A stretch of 51,753 nucleotides of DNA, from the NCBI GenBank assembly GCA_023229725.1, contig JALNYR010000002.1, positions 1 through 51,753 of the forward strand. The letters run 5' to 3'. Under the pieces are notes generated by a model. That model saw only the letters and a list, made by a program, of their open reading frames with translations, ran no database searches and was not told where the DNA came from. Below are positions 22,971-31,041 of the stretch, in pieces. This stretch comes from Dehalococcoidia bacterium. Lineage in GTDB: Bacteria > Chloroflexota > Dehalococcoidia > GIF9 > AB-539-J10. The translations under genes and the position numbers were made by a program. The first letter of the stretch is position 1, and every line of letters begins with the position of its first letter.

Positions 22971-24404
22971 ATGGAAAACGTAACCAGGATCGAGACCGAT
23001 ACCGAACTCGAACCTGTCGATGAAGCTCTGACACCCGACGAGGAAGTCGAGGCAGTCGAGCATGTCGCCGCAGCCGAGATGGACGACGATGAGTTCTCCG
23101 CGATGGTTGGCCCGCGGGACTATGACTCGTCCGCGGACATCGAGCAGATGTGGATGCGGGAGATAGGCAGCGTGCCCCTGCTCAGCAACAAGGCAGTGGT
23201 GGACCTGGCGAGGACGGTGGAGGAGGGCGAGGTCCTCAACGAGATAGAGGGCGCCTTCCAGGCTGAGAAGGGTATGGCTCCCGACAGCCCGCACCTCGTG
23301 CTCGAGATGCTGCGCCGGCTCATCGAACTCGACCGGGTGGTGTCCGTGATGGCCCTGCACTCGGGCGTCTCGCCCAAGAAGGGGCTGCTTGCCACGATAA
23401 CCGACCCGGGCTTCCGCGCCCTGAGCGACGGCATCTACAGCAGGGAACTGCTGGACGATGTCATGCCGGTGGCCGACGGCAAGGCCGCCCTGGAGCACGC
23501 GGTGAGGGAACTCTCCGTTGCCCCGCGGCTGCTGCCGCACGAGGTCATCGAGCTTGCCGGGGCCACGAAGAAGGCGTCCGACCTCGCGGGGGTGATTGCG
23601 CTCGACAGCTTCCAGGTCGGTCTCTACGACATGGAGGCCGGGCTCGACAGGCATTTCCGCGGCATCAAGGCTCAGGCCAAGTCCTCACGCGACCAGCTTG
23701 TCCAGGCGAACATGCGGCTCGTCGTCAGCGTCGCGAAGAGGCACCTGAACTGGGGCCTGCCGCTTCTTGACCTGGTACAGGAAGGCGCCGTGGGCCTGAT
23801 GAGGGCGGTTGAGAAGTTCGAATACCGGAAGGGCTACCGCTTCAGCACGTACGCCACGTGGTGGATCATGCAGGCAGTGAGGCGGGCGGTGGACGAGCAG
23901 GGGCGGATGATACGCATCCCGGTCCACATGGCCGAGAAGATGCACAAGCTGAACCGGACGCGCCGCGACCTGACGATGTCGAGCGGACGCCAGGCGACCA
24001 CCGATGAGCTGGGCGAGGCGATGGAGTCATCGCGGGAGTTCGTCGAGATGCTCGACGACCTGCAGCACATCCAGCCGCTCTCGCTCGATCTGCCGGTGGG
24101 CGAAGACGGCGACACGTCACTCGGCGACCTGGTGGAGGATGAATCCTCCCCCGCGCCGGAGGAGATTGCCTCGAGCAGCGTGCTGCGCGACCAGATTCGC
24201 GAAATGCTGAAGGAGTTGCCCGACCGCGAGCGGAAGATTATCGAGCTGCGCTTTGGACTCGTCGATGGCCGCGAGTGGACGCTGGAAGAGGTCGGCCGGA
24301 CGATGAACCTGACGCGCGAGCGCATTCGACAGCTGGAGAAGGGCGCGCTGCGCAAGCTGCGCAAGCCCAGTAGGGCCCGCCGGCTCGTGGGAGCGCTCGA
24401 CTAG
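22971..24404 (+). CDS. Primary-type sigma-70 factor
   Basis: A 477-residue RNA polymerase sigma factor of group 1 or 2. It has an acidic N-terminus, then region 1.2 (about 55-85), and about 150 residues of variable sequence. Region 2 (about 240-310) includes QANMRLVVSVAKRHLNWGLP, the core-binding DLVQEGAVGLMRAVEKFEY and the -10-reading YRFSTYATWWIMQAVRRAV. Regions 3 and 4 follow, with the HTH segment EEVGRTMNLTRERIRQLE near residue 450. The start is ATG 22971, 10 bases after AAGGAGG; the GTG two codons earlier is too close. This may be the housekeeping sigma or a close relative; the large insert resembles RpoD more than short group-2 factors. A strong terminator follows. Confidence 0.93.
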   Translation: MENVTRIETDTELEPVDEALTPDEEVEAVEHVAAAEMDDDEFSAMVGPRDYDSSADIEQMWMREIGSVPLLSNKAVVDLARTVEEGEVLNEIEGAFQAEKGMAPDSPHLVLEMLRRLIELDRVVSVMALHSGVSPKKGLLATITDPGFRALSDGIYSRELLDDVMPVADGKAALEHAVRELSVAPRLLPHEVIELAGATKKASDLAGVIALDSFQVGLYDMEAGLDRHFRGIKAQAKSSRDQLVQANMRLVVSVAKRHLNWGLPLLDLVQEGAVGLMRAVEKFEYRKGYRFSTYATWWIMQAVRRAVDEQGRMIRIPVHMAEKMHKLNRTRRDLTMSSGRQATTDELGEAMESSREFVEMLDDLQHIQPLSLDLPVGEDGDTSLGDLVEDESSPAPEEIASSSVLRDQIREMLKELPDRERKIIELRFGLVDGREWTLEEVGRTMNLTRERIRQLEKGALRKLRKPSRARRLVGALD

Positions 24405-24430
24405 GACTGCCGGTTCACAGCGGATTTCGA

Positions 24431-24456
24431 AGAAGGCGGCTGAACAGCCGCCTTCT
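24431..24456 (+). terminator. Rho-independent terminator, probably bidirectional
   Basis: Perfect 12-bp arms AGAAGGCGGCTG / CAGCCGCCTTCT with a 2-base centre are followed by TTCTG. It separates the convergent sigma and TatD-like genes. Confidence 0.85.
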
Positions 24457-24491
24457 TTCTGTCTGCAACCGGAGAGGGACAACGACCACGC

Positions 24492-25310
24492 TCAGGTCCG
24501 CCGTTCCCCGGTGAGCGCTTGCGTGAGCCTGTCGAGTCGAGCGTCACCGCGCGTCAGGTCGAGCAGGTTCCGCCGCACGCACTCAGCCATGTCCGCCTCG
24601 TCCATACCGTGGGTGACGGCAAGCGCCTGCAGCACGGTCGGCACGAGGTCCGGCATGGCCGGTTCGCCGAAGACCCACTGCGGCCCGCCCGGATTGTCCG
24701 TTTCGGTGAGGAGTTGAGCAACGGGTACTTCGCCGGCTATCGACTGGATGAAGCCCGACGACAGCAGCTCGCAGCCGAAGGTGAAGTGGTAGCCGCGGGC
24801 GACCAGCCGTTTGAGCGGCTCGGGAGGCCCCGAGTACCAGTGGATGATGGCGCGCCGGATGGCGTACCGTTCCAGCAACTCCAGCACCTCGGCCTCGGCG
24901 CCGGAGGTATGCAGGTTGACAACCTTGTCCTGCTCCTTCGCGGCGGAGAGGAAGAACTCCAGCACGCGCAACTGCGAGTCGTAGAGTGAGGCGTCGCGCA
25001 CGTTCCGGAAATCGAGCCCTATCTCCCCGAACATGGGGCTGCCTTCGAGGTCGGATTCAAGGTCGTCCAGCTGTGTCACAAAGTACGGTGCATTCCACGG
25101 ATGGATGCCCAGCGTCGCCAGCACCCACCGGGAGCGCTCCTGTATCTTGAGCGTGTGTTCGTACGCCTGCGGCGCCATCGCGGTGCTGATGGTCGCGATG
25201 CGCAGCTCGTCGAGTTGGTCGAACACGACGCCGAGCCACGTGTCCGGGTACTCGTCGAGGTGAGCATGAGCGTCGACGTAGACGGCTGGAGGAACGGAGG
25301 GCTCGTCCAT
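24492..25310 (-). CDS. TatD-family metal-dependent hydrolase
   Basis: A 272-residue TIM-barrel hydrolase. Metal ligands are visible in order: the HAH of YVDAHAHLDEYP (residues 14-16), Glu in FGEIGLDFRN, His in VVNLHTSG, His in AIIHWYSG, and Asp in LLTETDNPGG. Family members include 3'-5' DNA exonucleases and other amidohydrolase-like enzymes. At the end of a catabolic run it might instead act on a small metabolite. The start is ATG 25310; no clear ribosome-binding site precedes it. It lies 87 bases after the MFS gene on the same strand. Confidence 0.88.
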   Translation of the reverse strand: MDEPSVPPAVYVDAHAHLDEYPDTWLGVVFDQLDELRIATISTAMAPQAYEHTLKIQERSRWVLATLGIHPWNAPYFVTQLDDLESDLEGSPMFGEIGLDFRNVRDASLYDSQLRVLEFFLSAAKEQDKVVNLHTSGAEAEVLELLERYAIRRAIIHWYSGPPEPLKRLVARGYHFTFGCELLSSGFIQSIAGEVPVAQLLTETDNPGGPQWVFGEPAMPDLVPTVLQALAVTHGMDEADMAECVRRNLLDLTRGDARLDRLTQALTGERRT

Positions 25311-25397
25311 GGCGCATACATTGTGTTCGCGGCACAGCGGCGCGTCAAGCCGCCTCGCGTTCCGGTGTTGCCTTCGGCGAGGTTGTCCGCGGGGTAG

Positions 25398-26792
25398 TCA
25401 CGTCCCGGAATCGTCCGCACAGAGGTCGCGGCAATGCGTTTCCTTGAGCGTGAGCGCTCCCACGACGTAGGCCAGCGACCCGACGAAGATGGTGGCGATG
25501 GCGGCACGGAAGGCTTCGGGTCCGTACACGCGCACGCCGTCCACGACCACGCCACCCCAGTACCGGTCAAGGACAAGGCCGAAGACGACCTGCAGCACAG
25601 CCGCCGTGATGAACGGGCCGATATTCACGAGTCCCATGCTCATGCCGGAGATAGCGCGCGGGACGACCTCCTTCACGCAGGCGAGGGTGCTGATGGTGAA
25701 GCCGGACGACAGGCCCAGCAGGAGGCAGATGGCATAGAGCGCATCCAGCGGGGGCTTGCCCGCGTTCCACAGGAGCACGAGCAGCCACAGGCCGGCATAC
25801 ACGAACGCACTGACGACCGCCGGTTTCTTGCGCGTGCGGTACTTCTCCGACAGCGCCGCCAGACCCACCATGCCGAACATGTAGCCCAGGGTCAAGAGCA
25901 AGGTGAACGTGGCTGCCGCATCCCGACTCAGCCCGTACACCTGCATCAGGTACGGCACCCCCCACGCGCCCTGGAAGACGAGCAGCGTCCCGTACGCTCC
26001 GATCCCGATGAGCAGCGGGGGCCACACGTACCTGTTGCATACCATCGTGCCCAGCCTGGCGGAAAGGCCCATGGCGGCGCCGCCGTCTCGCTTCGCAACC
26101 GGCAGCGTGTTCCTCGAAGCGCCGGCAGTGTCGGCGGCAACGGCCACTACGGCGGGACGGTCCCTCACCACGAGCCAGCAACAACCCGCGACGAGGAAGC
26201 CGATGGCGCCGAGCAGCTCATACGAGCCACGCCAGCCGGCATATGCGACGAGAAGAGCCATCGGCGTGGCTCCGATGAGGGAGCCCGCGCCGCCGACGAA
26301 GCCCATGAGGGATGAAATCCGTCCGAAGTAGTGGCTGGGAAACCAGTTCGCCTGTATCTTCAGCACGCTCACGAACACGACGGACACGCCGAAGCTGAGA
26401 AGGAAGCGTCCGGCGTACAGGGCCGTCACGGAGGACGCCAAACCGAAAAGGATGGAGCCGGCGCCGGCGACCAGGCAGCCGGTCGTCAACACCCGCCTCG
26501 GACCGAAGTAGTCAGCCAGGATGCCGGAAGGTATCTGCATGGCGGCGTAGGTGTAGAAGTAGACCGCGAGCAGGCTGCCCGCAGCGGCAGCCGACAGGTC
26601 GAACTCGAGCATCAGGCGGTCGACGGCCACGGCCGCGGACACCCGGTGGAACGAGTTGAGCAGTTGGGCAAGGAGAGCGACGCCCCAGACTATCCATGCG
26701 AGCCGGGAGACGGGCAGTCGCGACAGCGGGCCACGGGCGCCGGCCTTCGACCCGCCGGGGCGCTCCGAGAGTGCGTCAGCTTCAGGTGTCAT
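25398..26792 (-). CDS. MFS transporter
   Basis: A 464-residue inner-membrane carrier with twelve predicted helices in two halves joined by a cytoplasmic loop at about residues 215-250. The motif A-like loop between helices 2 and 3 reads GILADYFGPRRVLT, typical of the anion/oxalate-formate and NarK-like branches. Its position after a TRAP transporter and catabolic enzymes suggests an organic anion substrate, by inference. The start is ATG 26792 with AGGG upstream. A long hairpin lies between it and the TRAP genes, so it may be only partly co-expressed with them. Confidence 0.9.
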   Translation of the reverse strand: MTPEADALSERPGGSKAGARGPLSRLPVSRLAWIVWGVALLAQLLNSFHRVSAAVAVDRLMLEFDLSAAAAGSLLAVYFYTYAAMQIPSGILADYFGPRRVLTTGCLVAGAGSILFGLASSVTALYAGRFLLSFGVSVVFVSVLKIQANWFPSHYFGRISSLMGFVGGAGSLIGATPMALLVAYAGWRGSYELLGAIGFLVAGCCWLVVRDRPAVVAVAADTAGASRNTLPVAKRDGGAAMGLSARLGTMVCNRYVWPPLLIGIGAYGTLLVFQGAWGVPYLMQVYGLSRDAAATFTLLLTLGYMFGMVGLAALSEKYRTRKKPAVVSAFVYAGLWLLVLLWNAGKPPLDALYAICLLLGLSSGFTISTLACVKEVVPRAISGMSMGLVNIGPFITAAVLQVVFGLVLDRYWGGVVVDGVRVYGPEAFRAAIATIFVGSLAYVVGALTLKETHCRDLCADDSGT

Positions 26793-26853
26793 AGCGACCC
26801 TGGTTTCCGAAGTTCATCCTCAGATGGTGCGCTTCCGGCGTTCCGCCGCGGCG

Positions 26854-26920
26854 CCGGATAGCGGGATGGCTGCCGGGGACCCGGTCTGTTTCGCGGTCTC
26901 CCGGCAGCCATCCACAGGAG
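26854..26920 (+). repeat. Long-stem member of the variable-stem hairpin family
   Basis: CCGGATAGCGG is followed by 14-bp perfect arms (26864-26877 and 26900-26913, beginning GGATGGCTGCC) and then ACAGGAG. The flanks match the element at 17973 (CGGATAGC and CCTACAGGAG), but the stem is much longer and the loop is 22 bases. It lies 23 bases past the stop of dctM on the opposite strand and could end or protect the TRAP transcript. It lacks a T run. Confidence 0.7.
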
Positions 26921-26942
26921 GGAAAGACGCCAAATCACCTGC

Positions 26943-28238
26943 CTAGAACAGCAACTCGGGCAGCCAGGTGACGAGCTGCGGGAACACCGTGCACAGTCCG
27001 AGGGTGATGAGCACGGCCGGATAGAACGGAACACAAGAACCCGCGATGAAGAATAAGGAATACTGCGGCGCCACGCCACGCAGGGCAAACAGGTTGAGTC
27101 CGAACGGCGGAGTGACCAGACCCAACTCGTTCACGATGACGATGATGACGCCGAACCATATGAAGCTGAATCCCAGGTTGGCGATGACGGGGGCCACGAA
27201 GGCAAGGCTGAGCAGCATGATGGAGATGCCTTCCATGAACGTGCCAAGTATTATGTATATAAGGAAGATAACCGCCATGATGCCGAACTTGCCGAACGGA
27301 AGACCGAGAAGCAGGTCAGACAGGACGTCGGTTGCGCCCAGGAACTTGAACGCGTAGCCGAATACTTTCACGACGACGATGAGCGGCATAATCATGGCCG
27401 TCACCTTCACGGCCTGGAGGGCCGCTTCCTTGAGCGTCTTGCGATTGAGCGTCTTGTACATCGCTGCGAGCCCCATGCTCAAGATGGCGCCGACCGCGGC
27501 CGCCTCGGTCGGGGTCATGACGCCACCGAAGATGAAGCCGAGGATGATGCCGATGATGGAAGCGGCGGGAAGCACGTCCTTGAAACCCGAGAGCTTGTCG
27601 CTCAGCGTCATCGGCGGACGCGACGGCACGAGACTCGGGTCACGCCAGACGAGTATGAAGATGGTCACCAGGTAGCAGAGCGCCAGGATGAGGCCCGGTA
27701 CGAGGCCTCCCGCGAAGAGACGCGGCACGGAGACCTGCTGGTAAGCGCCGTAGATGATGAGAATGACGCTGGGAGGAATGAGGACACTCAGCGTGCCTCC
27801 CATACAAATCGCTCCGACGGACAGCTTCGGCTTGTAGCCGAGGCGGACCATCTCAGGCAGGATTGAGTTGCCGAACGCGGCCACCGACGCGATGCTCGAC
27901 CCGGAGATAGCTCCGAAGACGGCGCTCGCGATGATGCTGGAGGCAGCCATGCCTCCCGGCAGGAACGAAAGCAGCTTGTCGGAGCCGCGGAACAGGGTAC
28001 GGACGACACCGCTGCTGGCGAACATGGCGCCCATGAAGATGAACAGCGGCGTCGCAGTGAGCGAGAACGACGCCAGCTCAGACCATGACGTGTAGGCAAA
28101 CTGGTCGAGCCCCTGTCCCATGAACACAACCAGGGCGATCGCGGCCATCGTCCCGATGGCGACGAATATCTCGGCGCCGAGGGCCAGCAGCAGGAACAGG
28201 CCGCCAACGAGTATCAGTGCAGTGGCGCCAAGGCTCAT
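26943..28238 (-). CDS. dctM: TRAP transporter large permease (DctM), first system
   Basis: A 431-residue inner-membrane protein, the transport subunit of a tripartite ATP-independent periplasmic carrier that moves organic acids with Na+ or H+. It has about twelve to fourteen helices. Family motifs visible are LFIFMGAMFASSGVVRTLF, GAISGSSIASVAAFG, and GGTLSVLIPPSVILIIYG in the middle, and EGISIMLLSLAFVAPVIANL with LGLVTPPFGLNLFALRGVAP near the end. The start ATG 28238 overlaps the stop of dctQ (ATGA), so the two are translationally coupled. It works with dctQ and the binding protein upstream. Confidence 0.95.
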   Translation of the reverse strand: MSLGATALILVGGLFLLLALGAEIFVAIGTMAAIALVVFMGQGLDQFAYTSWSELASFSLTATPLFIFMGAMFASSGVVRTLFRGSDKLLSFLPGGMAASSIIASAVFGAISGSSIASVAAFGNSILPEMVRLGYKPKLSVGAICMGGTLSVLIPPSVILIIYGAYQQVSVPRLFAGGLVPGLILALCYLVTIFILVWRDPSLVPSRPPMTLSDKLSGFKDVLPAASIIGIILGFIFGGVMTPTEAAAVGAILSMGLAAMYKTLNRKTLKEAALQAVKVTAMIMPLIVVVKVFGYAFKFLGATDVLSDLLLGLPFGKFGIMAVIFLIYIILGTFMEGISIMLLSLAFVAPVIANLGFSFIWFGVIIVIVNELGLVTPPFGLNLFALRGVAPQYSLFFIAGSCVPFYPAVLITLGLCTVFPQLVTWLPELLF

Positions 28239-28765
28239 TTCGGGGCCTCCTGTTCAAGCGCTTCGCCTGCCTTCGCTCTGCGAACGGCGCGCCAGATGGT
28301 CACCGCCACCTGCAGCGTGAGCAGCAGGAAGCCGATGACGATGGTCGATTCAGGGTACTTCAGAGGCATGTGCATCCAGGAATCCGAGGTGCGGTTCTGG
28401 CTGAAAGAGCGCTCGATGAAATCGAGCGAGCCCGTGAATATGCTCAGGGAGAACACGAACGCGAGCACGAGCGTCGCAATCCTGACGGCGTTGGCTCTGG
28501 ACTTCGCCAGTCTCTGGACCAGCGCCTCCACGCGCACGTGTCCCTTCTCCTTCCAGACCCACGCGATGCCGAGGAACGTCATGGCAACGAGGAAGTACTT
28601 CGAGAGTTCGTCGGCGAGCAGAGGCGGCCGGCCCACGACGTACCGCATGAACACCTCGAACGTGATGAGAAAACCCATGAACACAACCAGGACAGCGCAC
28701 ACCATTCCCAGGCCATCGCAGATCCTGTCCAGGCCGGCTGCGAATCTCTCTACGAGTCTCTTCAT
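28235..28765 (-). CDS. dctQ: TRAP transporter small permease (DctQ), first system
   Basis: A 176-residue protein with four transmembrane helices. The pattern FEVFMRYVVGRPPLLADELS, with a second helix in FLVAMTFLGIAWVWKEKGHVRVE, is typical of DctQ. The C-terminal tail is charged and cytoplasmic. The start is ATG 28765 behind AAGGTGG; 28 extra upstream residues would run through the hairpin at 28802. The gene overlaps dctM by four bases. It bridges the binding protein and the large permease. Confidence 0.92.
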   Translation of the reverse strand: MKRLVERFAAGLDRICDGLGMVCAVLVVFMGFLITFEVFMRYVVGRPPLLADELSKYFLVAMTFLGIAWVWKEKGHVRVEALVQRLAKSRANAVRIATLVLAFVFSLSIFTGSLDFIERSFSQNRTSDSWMHMPLKYPESTIVIGFLLLTLQVAVTIWRAVRRAKAGEALEQEAPK

Positions 28766-28801
28766 GTGTTCCACCTTCGCCGGCATTGATATCGAGTTAG
28801 C

Positions 28802-28839
28802 GTGTCCGGACACGGGCCGAATGACCCGTGTCCGGACAC
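28802..28839 (-). other. Perfect 15-bp hairpin between dctP and dctQ, first TRAP operon
   Basis: Arms GTGTCCGGACACGGG and CCCGTGTCCGGACAC are perfectly complementary with an 8-base loop. Each arm also contains the 12-base palindrome GTGTCCGGACAC. No T run follows on the coding strand. It starts 21 bases after the dctP stop. It probably limits read-through or protects the dctP mRNA end, so that more binding protein than permease is made. Confidence 0.8.
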
Positions 28840-28860
28840 CTTTCAACAAAGGGCGCAGTG

Positions 28861-29973
28861 CTACTTTGGGATGTATCGCGCGGAGATGTCAAGCACCTGC
28901 TGTCCGTACGGGCCGGCGGTCTTCAGCCAGTCGTTGACCGTCTCGGTGGTGGCAGTCCGGGCCTTGACCACCTCAGCCATGTCGGGGTACACGATGGAGA
29001 TGTTGGTGCTCGAGACCCACGCCAGGTAGGCGGCGAACTCGGGAACCGCCGCATAGTACTGCTGGCGGGAGACTTCCTTCGCCGTCTCGTCGAGCGCCCA
29101 CTTCAGGTCGGCGGGCAGCTTGTTGTAGGCTTCGAGGTTCGCGCACCATGCGCCGGAGATGACCGGCATCACGGACCAGACACTGATCGCCGTGGAGAAC
29201 GCGTCCAGTCCCTGCTCTACGCCGTAGTCCAGGGTGGTGACACATGCGTCGACAACGCCCCTGTACATCGCGTCACCCATCTCAGGACCGGGGATGGACA
29301 CGGGGGCCGCGCCCAGCAGCTGGAACGCCTTGGTGGCGACAGCGCCGGTGGTGCGCAGCTTGATGTCCTTGAAGGAAGCAACGGTCGTCAGCGGCTCCTT
29401 GCCCCAGATGAACTTCATGTTGCCGCTGGGCAGGGAGGAGAGGTACTCGATGCCTGCATCGCGCAGGACCTTGTCGAAAACACCAATCATGTCCGGGTCG
29501 TTCATGCACTTCTCGTACTCCCAGATGTCGGAGAAGCGGAACGGCAGGGCGCCGAAGTCCAGCAGAGGATACGTGCCGGCCACGTACGTGATGGACATGT
29601 CGCCGAGCTGGGCGTTGTTCCGGGCGATGAAGTCCAGTTCCTGCTCACGGGGGACCATCGTCTCACGAATGTCCAGCGTGAACCGGCCCTGGCTCTTTTC
29701 GAGCAGCGTCTGCTCGAACCGGCCGTTGGGCGAGCCGGCGGCGCCGTCCGCAGACATCGCGGGCGCGTAACCCCAGTTCATCGTCCAGTTGGCCTTCTGG
29801 CCGGACGAGGCGGGCATGTCACCCGTTGCAGGGGTAGTCGTGGGAGTAGTGGGAGTGGTGGGAGTAGTGGTGGGCGCCGGGGTCGTGGGCGTCGTGGGTG
29901 TCGCCGGAGCGGCACACGCCACGATGGAGCCGGCCAGTGCAAGCGTCATGAGCACAAGCAGCAACTTACGCAT
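28861..29973 (-). CDS. dctP: TRAP transporter substrate-binding lipoprotein (DctP), first system
   Basis: A 370-residue exported binding protein. The signal segment ends in the lipobox LAGSIVAC, and a Thr/Pro linker (TPTTPTTPAPTTTPTTPTT) runs to about residue 50. The DctP fold follows, with SQGRFTLDIRE, FKDIKLRTTGAV and GDAMYRGVVDACVTTLD. This last stretch is where TRAP proteins place the substrate-contacting Arg and neighbours. The ligand cannot be named. The start is ATG 29973. It lies 92 bases after the fumarylacetoacetate-hydrolase-like gene and before the hairpin and dctQ. Confidence 0.93.
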   Translation of the reverse strand: MRKLLLVLMTLALAGSIVACAAPATPTTPTTPAPTTTPTTPTTPTTTPATGDMPASSGQKANWTMNWGYAPAMSADGAAGSPNGRFEQTLLEKSQGRFTLDIRETMVPREQELDFIARNNAQLGDMSITYVAGTYPLLDFGALPFRFSDIWEYEKCMNDPDMIGVFDKVLRDAGIEYLSSLPSGNMKFIWGKEPLTTVASFKDIKLRTTGAVATKAFQLLGAAPVSIPGPEMGDAMYRGVVDACVTTLDYGVEQGLDAFSTAISVWSVMPVISGAWCANLEAYNKLPADLKWALDETAKEVSRQQYYAAVPEFAAYLAWVSSTNISIVYPDMAEVVKARTATTETVNDWLKTAGPYGQQVLDISARYIPK

Positions 29974-30065
29974 CGACTAGTCTCCTTTCCTACCGAATCT
30001 CAAACCTTCCCTCTATGAACACGCAACCGGGGCGAGACGCCGGTACTCGCACCGTGCTGCATTGA

Positions 30066-31010
30066 CTACTTCCGGTCCGCGATGGGGTTGGACAGGACAC
30101 CCATGTCCCCTATCTCAACCTCCACCACGTCGCCGGCCTTCAGCGCACCCTTCGAGCCGCCGGGGGTCCCGGTGCAGATGATGTCGCCCGGCTCGAGGGT
30201 GATGAGACCCGAGATGTACTCGATGGTCTCGGGCAGCTTGAACAGCATCCGCTGAGTCGTCTCGTCCTGCACGGTCTTGCCGTTCACCCGGACCTGGAGT
30301 CGCAGGTTGTTCGGGTCGGGAATCTCATCCTTCAGGACCAGCGACGGCCCCATCGGCAACGACGTGTCGAACGCCTTGGCCGCGAACCAGTCGAACAGTC
30401 CGGGGATAGTCGGCACTTTGCCGAGGTCCCTGGCGGACATGTCGTTGATGTTGGTATAGCCGACGATGACGTCGTACGCCTTGTCCTTCGTGACGAGCTT
30501 GCAGCGCTTTCCGATGACGGCCGCCAGCTCGCCCTCGAAGACGAAGTTCTGGCTCTGAGGCGGCCGGACAACCGGGTCACCGGTTCCCACGACGGGTGCG
30601 AAGCCGGGCTTGATGAAGACGTAGGGCTTTTCCGGCAGGTTGACGTTGCCCTCTTCGGCGTGGGCCTTGTAGTTGAGCGCCAGGCAGAGGATCTTGGGAG
30701 GTCGAGGAACCGGGGCAAACAGCCGGACGTCCTTCAGCCTGTACGATACCGTCCTGCCGTCGAGCCCCACCACCTTGCCACCGCGCTTCGACAGCTTCGC
30801 GCCCGCCCACCTGGCGACGCGTTCCGCCATCTTGACCGCGGTGTCACCCTGATTCAGAAACTCCATCATGCCATCAGGCAATGTGGGTGCACCTGCCTTC
30901 GCGGCAGGTGCGTACGCCGCACTGGCCAGAGCGGCATCGACGACATGGTCGCCGATGAGGATGCCGAGCCTCTGGCAGCCCGGCGATGCTTCGAATGTCA
31001 CTAAGCGCAT
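30066..31010 (-). CDS. Fumarylacetoacetate hydrolase family enzyme
   Basis: A 314-residue cytoplasmic enzyme of the FAH family, which cleaves or rearranges 2,4-dioxoacids or hydrates/dehydrates 2-oxoacid intermediates with Mg2+ or Mn2+. The metal site is intact: FVFEGELAAVIG, with its two Glu, and the conserved NDMSARD segment. LCLALNYKAHAEEGN at the start of the core and CTGTPGGSKGALKAGDVVEV near the end are family hallmarks. The start is ATG 31010 after CAGGAGGT. It sits between the PreA-like dehydrogenase and the TRAP genes, so it likely acts on the imported acid or its product. Confidence 0.93.
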   Translation of the reverse strand: MRLVTFEASPGCQRLGILIGDHVVDAALASAAYAPAAKAGAPTLPDGMMEFLNQGDTAVKMAERVARWAGAKLSKRGGKVVGLDGRTVSYRLKDVRLFAPVPRPPKILCLALNYKAHAEEGNVNLPEKPYVFIKPGFAPVVGTGDPVVRPPQSQNFVFEGELAAVIGKRCKLVTKDKAYDVIVGYTNINDMSARDLGKVPTIPGLFDWFAAKAFDTSLPMGPSLVLKDEIPDPNNLRLQVRVNGKTVQDETTQRMLFKLPETIEYISGLITLEPGDIICTGTPGGSKGALKAGDVVEVEIGDMGVLSNPIADRK

Positions 31011-31041
31011 GTTGTGTACCTCCTGCGTGCAGACACTGATG

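Noticed and set aside
28802..28839. Hairpin as a classical rho-independent terminator
   Set aside because: No T run follows on the dctP coding strand, and translation of dctQM must continue downstream. I treat it as a partial block or an RNA-stability element.
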